From Clostridia bacterium (GTDB taxonomy: Bacteria; Bacillota; Clostridia; Monoglobales; Monoglobaceae), in contig JAFQIA010000013.1 of the NCBI GenBank assembly GCA_017397725.1, positions 1 through 64,000 on the forward strand: DNA of 64,000 bases. The letters are read 5' to 3'. Numbering within the stretch: the stretch's first letter is position 1; each line of letters starts with the position of its first letter. The notes under the pieces were generated by a model, which saw nothing but the letters and a program-made list of their open reading frames with translations, had not been told where the DNA came from and made no database searches. A program made the position numbers and the translations under genes. Shown in pieces: positions 16,638 to 24,647 of the stretch.

Positions 16638-18347
16638 TTAGCACTCTTCTTTGCCAACCTTTTTGATATCCTTAAGAATCAACTGCACATTCTGAAAGCC
16701 TCTGTAATCATTGATGTCCAGAGCAAAGGCAACATCGATAAAGTCGCCTTCTTTCAGATATTGCTCATATTCGCCCATACCAAAGCCGACAGAATCCAAA
16801 TACTTGCCGTCCTTCAGCAGGGTCATACGCAGATGCTTGCCCTCACTCATGGTGCTGATTTTATGTATCTTGATGTTGCGGATTGCAAATGCGGGAACCG
16901 GATTGTCTACCCCAAAGGGCTGCAACCGGTTGATGTCGTTGACAGTTTCCATCGAGATGTAAGGAACCTTGATGGCGGCATCCAACAAAATGGTGGGTGC
17001 GGTCATCTGCTCGGTGAAACGGTCAGCGGCGCAGTCGTTGATTTTCTTGCGGAATGCTTCGATGTTTTCCGCCTTGATGGTCAGACCTGCGGCAAGCTCG
17101 TGCCCGCCGAATTTTTCAAGCAGGTCGGTACATTCTTCCAATGCGCCAAACAGGTTAAAGCCGTTGACACTTCTGCCCGAACCCTTGGCACTATCTCCAT
17201 CGATGGCAAAGAGGATGGAGGGTTTGTAGAATTTTTCGGTAATCTTGGAGGAAACAATACCCACGATGCCGTGATGCCATTCACTGTGGGGGATTACAAT
17301 CACCTTGTCATCCCGCACTTCAGGATGTGCTTCCAGATATTCCAGTGCTTCGCGGAACATTTTCTGCTCGGTATGCTGACGGGTGGTGTTCTCCTCGCAC
17401 AGGGATTCTGCCAGAGAACGTGCCCGCGCGGGGTCCTCGGTCAAAAACAGCTCCACACTGCGGCTTGCACAACCCAGTCTGCCGCTGGCATTGATTCGGG
17501 GTGCGATGATATAGCCGATGGTAGAGGTGGTGATGGCTTTGCCGTTGGTGGAAACATCCAACAATGCCTTAAGACCGATATTTTTGGTAGAGTTAAAGCG
17601 TTTTAAGCCCTCGGTCACGATGATGCGGTTTTCGTCCACCAGAGGAGAAATGTCCGCAACGGTGCCCAAACACATCAAGTCGGCGTACTTGTCCATCAAA
17701 TCCGGCAGGGATTTGTTCTCGTCCAGTGCCTGAATCAGCTTAAATACCACACCGACACCTGCCAGACTCTTGAAAGGATATGCACAATCCTTCCGCTTGG
17801 GGTCGATGGCAGCATATGCATTGGGGATGGTTTCTTTACATTCGTGGTGGTCGGTGATGATGACATCCAGACCGATTTCCTTGGCGTACTCACTTTCTTC
17901 CACAGCGGTGATGCCGGTGTCCACAGTGATAATCAAGGATGCACCGCCCTGACGGATTTTGTCCAGAGCGTCCCGATTCACGCCATAGCCTTCCTGCATA
18001 CGGTCAGGGACATAGTAGTCCACCTCAATACCCATACCGGAAAGGTGCTTGTAAAGAATGGCAATAGAGGTGATACCATCGGCGTCATAGTCGCCATAGA
18101 TGGTAACCTTTTCGTGATTGTCACGGGCTCTTAAAATACGTTCAGCAGCTTTCTCCATATCCTGAAGAAGAAACGGGTCGTGCATCACGCCCAAATCCTT
18201 AGAAAGGAATTGGGTGATGGATGCATCATCACGGATGCCGCGGTTATAGAGGATGATTGCGGTCAGGGGCGAGATGTGAAAGGTTTTGGAAATCTCCACC
18301 ACCCGATTTTTGTCAAACTCTCTGAGCTGCCACTTTTTCTTTAACAT
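16638..18347 (-). CDS. recJ: single-stranded-DNA-specific exonuclease RecJ
   Basis: 569 residues with the DHH phosphoesterase motifs: IYGDYDADGITS, VDTGI, IITDHHE, then DHHA1 (ASGRLG, and SGRSVNGFNLFGALEEC) and an OB-fold-like C-terminus. A 5'-3' exonuclease in recombination and base-excision repair. The secDF/apt genes often between recJ and relA are missing. The ATG is preceded by GGGAGATATCTG, a modest ribosome site. Confidence 0.94.
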   Translation of the reverse strand: MLKKKWQLREFDKNRVVEISKTFHISPLTAIILYNRGIRDDASITQFLSKDLGVMHDPFLLQDMEKAAERILRARDNHEKVTIYGDYDADGITSIAILYKHLSGMGIEVDYYVPDRMQEGYGVNRDALDKIRQGGASLIITVDTGITAVEESEYAKEIGLDVIITDHHECKETIPNAYAAIDPKRKDCAYPFKSLAGVGVVFKLIQALDENKSLPDLMDKYADLMCLGTVADISPLVDENRIIVTEGLKRFNSTKNIGLKALLDVSTNGKAITTSTIGYIIAPRINASGRLGCASRSVELFLTEDPARARSLAESLCEENTTRQHTEQKMFREALEYLEAHPEVRDDKVIVIPHSEWHHGIVGIVSSKITEKFYKPSILFAIDGDSAKGSGRSVNGFNLFGALEECTDLLEKFGGHELAAGLTIKAENIEAFRKKINDCAADRFTEQMTAPTILLDAAIKVPYISMETVNDINRLQPFGVDNPVPAFAIRNIKIHKISTMSEGKHLRMTLLKDGKYLDSVGFGMGEYEQYLKEGDFIDVAFALDINDYRGFQNVQLILKDIKKVGKEEC

Positions 18348-18464
18348 AACAGATATCTCCCTAAATCCAAATGTTTTGCAAAATCAAGCCTTTTGGAAAC
18401 CCAAAAGGTGTAGATAGTTTATTGTACCACGGTTTGAAACAAATTACAACACTTTTTTCAAAAT
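18348..18464. other. short intergenic region, mutS2 / recJ
   Basis: 117 bp. It holds a weak 8-bp hairpin CCTTTTGG / CCAAAAGG around 18390-18410 that may terminate mutS2 transcription on the minus strand. I see no convincing promoter for recJ. Confidence 0.35.
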
Positions 18465-20837
18465 TCATTTCAGTTCCACAATGGTAACGCCGTTTTCTCC
18501 CTCGCCGTATCTGCCCAGACGAAAGGCTTTGACCTGCGGGTGTTTGCGCAGCATCTGCTGGATTCCCGCACGGAGGGTTCCGGTGCCCTTTCCGTGAATC
18601 AGGCTGACAGAATGAAGCCCTGCCATGGACGCCTCGTCCAAAAACTTGTCGGTTTCTAAAAGCGCCTCTTCCAAAAGCATTCCCCTCAGGTCCACCTCCG
18701 ACTTGACGGAGCTGCTGCGCAGTCCGCTGTCCTTGCGGGGCGGAGTATAGGCGTTCTTGGGCGGTTTTCCCGGATCATCTTCCAGCAAGGTCAGGTTTTC
18801 CACCTTGCTGGTGATTTTCATAATTCCCACCTGAACTTGAACGGTGTTGTCCTTTTTGTTGACCGAGAGCACACTGCCCTTGTCCCCCAAATCGTCCAGC
18901 ATTACCGTTGCGCCAAGGCGCAGACTGTTGATATTGAGAACCCCGATTTTTTTCGGTTTTTCGGTGCGGCTCTTGAGCGGGCGGTTTTTCTTTTGTTTTA
19001 AGCCAAGCTCCTGCTTGAGCGCCGCCATTGCCTTGAGTGCCTCTTGTTCATCCTTTTCCTTTTGCAATTTCTTGAATTCGGCAAGGAGAGCTTCGGTTTC
19101 CTCCTGCGCCTTCTGGATGATTTTATCGGCTTTTTCCCGGGCACGGTCAAAGATGCGGTCTTTCTGCTTTTCAATGTTTTCCCGTTCCCGTTGGAGTTGC
19201 TGTTTCAAATTCTCGATTTCCCGCCGCATCTGCGCGGTCTCTTCCACATCCTTTTCCGCTCGCAGACGGTTGGTTTCCATATCGGTCAGGATATCCTCAA
19301 ACTGCACATCCTCCTGAGAAAGCCGTTCCTTGGAGCGGGTGATGATATGCGCAGGAAGTCCTAACTTTTGCGAGATGGCAAAGGCGTTACTCTTTCCGGG
19401 TACCCCAATCAGCAAACGATAGGTGGGGCTTAAGGTTTCTACATCAAATTCACAGGATGCATTCTCTACCCCCTCGGTAGAGAGGGCATAGAGCTTGAGC
19501 TCGCTGTAATGGGTGGTGGCAACACACTTGGCACCCATATTGCGGATGTGCTCCAAGATGGAGGCGGCAAGCGCCGCACCCTCAATGGGGTCGGTGCCGG
19601 CACCCAACTCGTCAAAGAGAACCAGACAGTTGGCTTCTGCCTTTTCTAAAATATGCACAATATTCTTCATATGGGAAGAGAAGGTGGAAAGGCTCTGCTC
19701 AATGCTTTGCTCATCCCCGATGTCGGCAAAAATATTGTCAAAGACCGGCATCACGCTGCTGTCGGCAGCAGGGATAAACAAGCCGGACTGCACCATCAGG
19801 CAGAACAGACCGACGGTTTTCAATACCACAGTCTTACCGCCGGTATTGGGACCGGTCACAATCAGGGTGTCAAAATCCTCGCCCAGATACACGGTGGTAG
19901 GGACAATCTTCTTCCGGTCAATCAGGGGATGTCTGCCATCCTTGATGAACACCTTGCCGGTATGGTTGAGTGTGGGACAAACCCCTTTCATATCCAAGGC
20001 AAGTCGTGCCTTGGCGAATACAAAATCCAGATGAATCAGAGTATCAAAATTCAAACGGAGTTCCTCTGTGATTTCTGCGGCTCTTGCTGAAATTTCAGCA
20101 AGAATCCGCTCGATTTCCGCCTTTTCCTTGACCTCCAACTCGTGGAGCTCATTGTTGGCGTTGACCACACCTTCCGGCTCGATAAAGACGGTTCCGCCCG
20201 ATGCGGAAATATCGTGAACAATACCCTTGACCTCGCTACGGTGTTCCGCCTTAACGGGGATGACATAACGGTTGTTTCGCATGGTCACAATGCTGTCCTG
20301 CAGAAACTTTTGATAATATCCGGAATGGAGCATCGAGTCCAAAGAATCCTTGATGCGGGCAGAGGCGTTGCGCATTTTTCTGCGCAAGGTGGCAAGCTGT
20401 GGACTGGCGTTGTCAGAGAGCTCCTCCTCAGAAAGGATGGAGGCAAAAATGGTGTCCTCCAGTCCCTTGTCGGGGTAGAGAGATTCAATATAACCGCAAA
20501 GAACCCCTGTCTGCTCGGGGATCAGGGATTTTAAGGTGCGGGAATTTTTTAAGATTCTGCCCAAGTTGAGGAGTTCGGGCATATTCAGGCTGCCCCCGAT
20601 TTCCAGTCGCTTGACCGCCTCCTGAATGTCATAGATGGTCAAAAGCTCCGGTGCTCCGTATTTGAGCATCAGGGTCAGCGCCGCATCGGTTTCACCAAGG
20701 GTCTGCTCCACTACGCGAAACTGATTGGAAGGGGTCAGGGCGGCGATGCGCAGGCGGGTAGCCTCGTTTTTGGCAAAGCCGCGGAGCTGCTCTAAAATTT
20801 TATGATATTCCAAGGTTTTCAAAGTTTTTTGTTCCAA
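18465..20837 (-). CDS. mutS2: endonuclease MutS2
   Basis: About 790 residues: MutS-type core with Walker A GPNTGGKT and Walker B FDELGAGTDP, a long charged coiled coil (around residues 500-620), and a C-terminal Smr domain starting VDLRGMLLEEA with LIHGKGTG. MutS2 acts on recombination intermediates and collided ribosomes. I start it at the TTG at 20837, which follows GGGAGGAACAACCA. A longer frame starting at 20882 would run through the gene's own -10 box. Confidence 0.93.
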   Translation of the reverse strand: MEQKTLKTLEYHKILEQLRGFAKNEATRLRIAALTPSNQFRVVEQTLGETDAALTLMLKYGAPELLTIYDIQEAVKRLEIGGSLNMPELLNLGRILKNSRTLKSLIPEQTGVLCGYIESLYPDKGLEDTIFASILSEEELSDNASPQLATLRRKMRNASARIKDSLDSMLHSGYYQKFLQDSIVTMRNNRYVIPVKAEHRSEVKGIVHDISASGGTVFIEPEGVVNANNELHELEVKEKAEIERILAEISARAAEITEELRLNFDTLIHLDFVFAKARLALDMKGVCPTLNHTGKVFIKDGRHPLIDRKKIVPTTVYLGEDFDTLIVTGPNTGGKTVVLKTVGLFCLMVQSGLFIPAADSSVMPVFDNIFADIGDEQSIEQSLSTFSSHMKNIVHILEKAEANCLVLFDELGAGTDPIEGAALAASILEHIRNMGAKCVATTHYSELKLYALSTEGVENASCEFDVETLSPTYRLLIGVPGKSNAFAISQKLGLPAHIITRSKERLSQEDVQFEDILTDMETNRLRAEKDVEETAQMRREIENLKQQLQRERENIEKQKDRIFDRAREKADKIIQKAQEETEALLAEFKKLQKEKDEQEALKAMAALKQELGLKQKKNRPLKSRTEKPKKIGVLNINSLRLGATVMLDDLGDKGSVLSVNKKDNTVQVQVGIMKITSKVENLTLLEDDPGKPPKNAYTPPRKDSGLRSSSVKSEVDLRGMLLEEALLETDKFLDEASMAGLHSVSLIHGKGTGTLRAGIQQMLRKHPQVKAFRLGRYGEGENGVTIVELK

Positions 20838-20873
20838 TGGTTGTTCCTCCCGTTTGGGATATTTGCTTTTTCT

Positions 20874-20903
20874 ATTATACACGTTTTTTTGGGATTTTGT
20901 CTA
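20874..20903 (-). promoter_or_regulatory. mutS2 promoter
   Basis: On the minus strand TAGACA (20898-20903), 18 bp, TATAAT (20874-20879). Its position excludes the upstream in-frame ATG and supports the TTG start. Confidence 0.65.
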
Positions 20904-20961
20904 CCCTTTTTTCAAGGTTGTTCATAGAATAATACCGGAGGGTAAAATTTTTTGTTTTCGG

Positions 20962-20990
20962 TTGAAAAAATGACAAACCTGTGTTAAAAT
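20962..20990 (+). promoter_or_regulatory. promoter for the cysteine desulfurase / thiI operon
   Basis: TTGAAA (20962-20967), 17 bp, TAAAAT (20985-20990), followed by GGAGG and the gene start at 21021. Confidence 0.65.
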
Positions 20991-21020
20991 AAGAAGTTAG
21001 AAGTTTGGAGGAAAAATTTT

Positions 21021-22166
21021 ATGGAAAGATATCTGGATAACAGCGCAACCACACGCCCCTATCCTGAGGTGGTACAAAAGGTTGCCGAGGTTATGCAATC
21101 ACAATATGGCAATCCCTCCTCGTTGCATCGGTTGGGAATTGCAGCAGAAAAAGAAATCAAAGAGGCAAAGGAAGTCATTGCCCAGACCCTCAAGGCATCG
21201 GCGGGGGAGATTTATTTCACCTCCGGCGGTACCGAGTCCAACAATCTGGCGATTATGGGCGCCTGCTTGGGCAGTCGTGGGCGGCATATTATCAGCACTC
21301 CCTTGGAGCATCCGGCAACCATGAATACCTTGGCAGCTTTGCGGGAGCAGGGTTGGCGGGTGGATTTTATTCCGGTAGATCGGGATGGCGTGGTGAGCCT
21401 GCCTGCTTTTGAGGATATGATTGGCCCCGATACCGTGTTGGTGACGGCAATGCTGGTCAACAACGAAATCGGGTCGGTTGAGCCGATTTCGCAGATGGCA
21501 AAAATTTTGAAACGAAAGAACCCCAAAGCCTATCTCCATGTAGATGCGGTACAGGGTTACGGCAAAATCCCTTGTGATGTGCGGGAGCTGGGTGCAGATT
21601 TGCTCAGCATCAGCGGTCACAAAATCCACGGGCCCAAAGGGGTCGGGGTGCTCTATATCAAAAAAGGCGTTCGCCTTTCCCCGATTCTCTATGGCGGTGG
21701 ACAACAGAACAACCTCAGACCGGGCACCGAGAATGTGCCGGGCATTGCAGGGTTGGGTGTTGCGGCAAAACGCTGTCATCAGCATCTTTTGGAAAACGCA
21801 AAGCGGATGCAGGAACTGCGGAAAAAACTGGAACAGGGTATCTGTGACCGGATTGATCGTGTAGAGGTCAACACGCCTCAGCAGGCGGCACCCCACATCC
21901 TGAATGTTTCCTTTGGAGGGGTACGCTCGGAGGTGGTACTCCATTCCCTGGAGAACGAGGGGATTTATGTTTCCAGCGGTTCGGCGTGTTCCAGTCACAA
22001 AAAAGAGCCCAGCTATGTGCTGACTGCCATCGGGGTAGACAGAGCAATGATTGACGGCAGTATCCGGTTCAGCCTTTCGGAGTTTACCACGGCAGAGGAC
22101 ATTGATGCCACGGTAAATGCGCTTCAAACCATTGTGCAGCGTATAAGAAAACTAAATTTGAGATAG
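21021..22166 (+). CDS. cysteine desulfurase (IscS/NifS family)
   Basis: A 381-residue PLP enzyme releasing sulfur from cysteine as a protein persulfide. FTSGGTESNNLAI, the PLP lysine in SISGHKIHGPKG and the active cysteine in SSGSACSSH are all present. The pairing with thiI 14 bp downstream shows that its sulfur is probably handed to ThiI for 4-thiouridine in tRNA and possibly thiamine. The short active-site loop with ACSSHKKEP is of the NifS/IscS type. Confidence 0.92.
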   Translation: MERYLDNSATTRPYPEVVQKVAEVMQSQYGNPSSLHRLGIAAEKEIKEAKEVIAQTLKASAGEIYFTSGGTESNNLAIMGACLGSRGRHIISTPLEHPATMNTLAALREQGWRVDFIPVDRDGVVSLPAFEDMIGPDTVLVTAMLVNNEIGSVEPISQMAKILKRKNPKAYLHVDAVQGYGKIPCDVRELGADLLSISGHKIHGPKGVGVLYIKKGVRLSPILYGGGQQNNLRPGTENVPGIAGLGVAAKRCHQHLLENAKRMQELRKKLEQGICDRIDRVEVNTPQQAAPHILNVSFGGVRSEVVLHSLENEGIYVSSGSACSSHKKEPSYVLTAIGVDRAMIDGSIRFSLSEFTTAEDIDATVNALQTIVQRIRKLNLR

Positions 22167-22180
22167 AATGGAGTATACCA

Positions 22181-23359
22181 ATGAAAAAAGCAGATATTGT
22201 TCTTTTGAAATATGGCGAAATCGCATTAAAGGGCTTAAACCGGCCCATGTTTGAACAGCGGCTCTTGAAAAACCTCTCCTATGTATTGGAGCCTTTGGGG
22301 AAATTCAGTATCCGCAAATCCCAGTCCATGATTTATGTGGAGCCGCTGGAGGATACCATTGATATGGACCTTGCCATTGAGGCGATGCAAAAGGTGTTCG
22401 GCATTGTGAACATCTGCCCTGCCGTTTCCTGTGAAAAGGATATGGAGAGCATTGCCAAAACCACCATTGCCTGCTTAAAGGAGATGGACACCGAGGGCAA
22501 GACCTTCAAGGTGGAGGCAAAGCGGGAGGATAAGCAGTTCCCGCTCAATTCCCCCCAGATTTGTCAGCAGATGGGCGGTGCCATCCTGAGAAATGTCAAG
22601 GGCTTAAAGGTGGATGTGCACAACCCTGACATTCTGGTACAGATTGAGATTCGCAAAAAGGCGTATATCTTTACCCAAAAGTTTGCCGGTGCCGGCGGTA
22701 TGCCGGTAGGCACCAACGGCAAGGCGGCACTTCTGCTCAGCGGCGGCATTGACAGTCCGGTGGCGGGATGGATGATTGCCAAGCGTGGCGTGGCACTGGA
22801 TGCGGTGCATTTTCACAGCCATCCCTACACCTCTGACCGCGCCAAGGAAAAGGTGATTGACCTTGCGAAGATTGTTTCGGCATACAGCGGAAAAATCAAC
22901 CTGCACGTGGTACCCTTTACCGAAATCCAGCTTGCCATCATCGACCAATGTCCCAAGAACTACCTGACCCTGATTATGCGTCGGGTGATGATGCAGATTG
23001 CAGAGCGGATTGCCAGAAAGAACAATGACAAGGCATTGATTACCGGAGAGAGCATCGGTCAGGTGGCAAGCCAGACCATGGAGAGCCTTGCGGTGACCGA
23101 CCATGCGGTTTCTATTCCGGTATTCCGTCCCTGTATCGGGATGGACAAGGAGGAAATCGTGCAGATTTCCAAAAAAATCGATGCCTATGAAACCTCGATT
23201 CTGCCCTATGAGGATTGCTGTACTATTTTTGTGCCCAAGCATCCCAAAACCCGTCCTACCATTGAGGAAATCGTGGAGGCAGAACAGAGCCTGAAGAATC
23301 TGGAAGAAATGATAGAAACGGCGATTTCGCAAGATGAAGTAATTGTGATTCAGCCGTAG
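22181..23359 (+). CDS. thiI: tRNA 4-thiouridine sulfurtransferase ThiI
   Basis: A 392-residue ThiI with NFLD and THUMP domains (about residues 1-165) and a PP-loop ATPase with LLSGGIDSPVAGW. It adenylates uridine 8 of tRNA and inserts sulfur. The C-terminal rhodanese domain of the E. coli protein is missing, as usual in Bacillota, and the conserved PYEDCCTIFVPKHP motif is present. It is coupled to the upstream desulfurase. Confidence 0.95.
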   Translation: MKKADIVLLKYGEIALKGLNRPMFEQRLLKNLSYVLEPLGKFSIRKSQSMIYVEPLEDTIDMDLAIEAMQKVFGIVNICPAVSCEKDMESIAKTTIACLKEMDTEGKTFKVEAKREDKQFPLNSPQICQQMGGAILRNVKGLKVDVHNPDILVQIEIRKKAYIFTQKFAGAGGMPVGTNGKAALLLSGGIDSPVAGWMIAKRGVALDAVHFHSHPYTSDRAKEKVIDLAKIVSAYSGKINLHVVPFTEIQLAIIDQCPKNYLTLIMRRVMMQIAERIARKNNDKALITGESIGQVASQTMESLAVTDHAVSIPVFRPCIGMDKEEIVQISKKIDAYETSILPYEDCCTIFVPKHPKTRPTIEEIVEAEQSLKNLEEMIETAISQDEVIVIQP

Positions 23360-23367
23360 GAGGAAGT

Positions 23368-24627
23368 ATGACCTTTGAAATTATCTCCGTGGGTACGGAG
23401 CTTTTGTTGGGACAGATTGTCAATACCAATGCACAGGAAATCAGCCGACTGCTCAGCGAGTTGGGATTTTCGGTGTATTACACCACCGTGGTGGGGGACA
23501 ACCCTGAACGGCTCAAGCAGGCACTCAAGATTGCATCCGAGCGTGCAGACGGCATCATCACCACCGGAGGGCTTGGCCCCACGGCGGATGATTTGACCAA
23601 GGAAACGGTGGCGGAGTACTGCGGACTTAACTGTGTGATACATCAGGAAAGTCGGGAAAAACTGGAACAGTATTTCACCGCCAAGGGCAGATATATGCCA
23701 CAAAACAACTTAAAACAGGCAGAAATGCCCGAAGGGTGCATCGTCCTGCCCAACGATTGCGGCACTGCCCCCGGTGCTATTGTGGAAAGCGGAAAGAATG
23801 TGTTTATTATTCTGCCCGGCCCGCCCAAAGAGATGCGGATGATGCTGAACAATCAGGTCCGTCCCTATCTGGAACGGAAAGCGGATTGTGTGATTCATTC
23901 AAAAAGCCTTAGGGTGTTTGGAATTGGGGAATCGGCGGCAGAGGAAAAGTTGAGTCCGATGATGCAGCAGATGACCAACCCCACCCTTGCCCCCTATGCC
24001 AAAACCGGTGAGGTGGAGTTTCGCCTGACCGCCAAGGCAGAAACGGTAGAGAAAGCAGAAGCGATGATTGCACCTTGGGAGAACAAGGTGCGGGAAATCT
24101 TGGGGGATTTTGTCTATGCGGAGGGCGAGAACCAAAGCCTGCAACAGACGGTGGTGGAACTCCTTTTGCAAAAAGGGATGACGGTTGCCACCGCCGAGAG
24201 CTGCACCGGCGGTCTGGTTGCCAAAAAGCTGACCGAGATTTCCGGCTCATCCGAGGTATTCCATTGCGGCGCAGTTACCTATGCCAATCACGAAAAAGAG
24301 CGGCTGTTGGGGGTCAAGCACGAAACCCTTGCTGCCTATGGCGCAGTTTCGGAGCAGACCGCCTTGGAAATGAGTCAGGGGATTCGGCAGCGTGCCGGTG
24401 CGGATATTGGTATCGGGATTACCGGCATTGCCGGACCCGGTGGCGGCACTGAGGAAAAACCGGTGGGATTGGTCTATGTGAGTATTTGCACCGAGGATGA
24501 CCATCTGGCGTACCGCTTGCAGCTTTCCGGTGATCGGGATATGGTTCGGGAGCGGGCGTCCATGTATGCGCTGGATTTGGTTCGGCGTGCAGTCTTGGGG
24601 ATTCTTACCAAGGAGTATATCTGGTAA
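23368..24627 (+). CDS. cinA: CinA family protein
   Basis: A 419-residue two-domain protein: an N-terminal molybdopterin-binding-like COG1058 domain (ISVGTELLLGQIVNTNAQ, TGGLGPTADD, and LPGPPKEM) and a C-terminal CinA amidohydrolase domain (VATAESCTGGLVAKKLTEISGSS, GITGIAGPGGGTEEKPVG). The C-terminal domain is associated with nicotinamide mononucleotide deamidation and the N-terminal one with ADP-ribose pyrophosphatase activity. It starts 8 bp after thiI, away from its common neighbour recA. Confidence 0.93.
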   Translation: MTFEIISVGTELLLGQIVNTNAQEISRLLSELGFSVYYTTVVGDNPERLKQALKIASERADGIITTGGLGPTADDLTKETVAEYCGLNCVIHQESREKLEQYFTAKGRYMPQNNLKQAEMPEGCIVLPNDCGTAPGAIVESGKNVFIILPGPPKEMRMMLNNQVRPYLERKADCVIHSKSLRVFGIGESAAEEKLSPMMQQMTNPTLAPYAKTGEVEFRLTAKAETVEKAEAMIAPWENKVREILGDFVYAEGENQSLQQTVVELLLQKGMTVATAESCTGGLVAKKLTEISGSSEVFHCGAVTYANHEKERLLGVKHETLAAYGAVSEQTALEMSQGIRQRAGADIGIGITGIAGPGGGTEEKPVGLVYVSICTEDDHLAYRLQLSGDRDMVRERASMYALDLVRRAVLGILTKEYIW

Positions 24628-24647
24628 AAAGAAAGGGAGTGGAAGAA

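Noticed and set aside
24639..24647. GTG at 24639 as start of the M13 peptidase
   Set aside because: It lies inside the AAAGGGAG ribosome site; GTG 24648 has correct spacing and gives a cleaner signal peptide.
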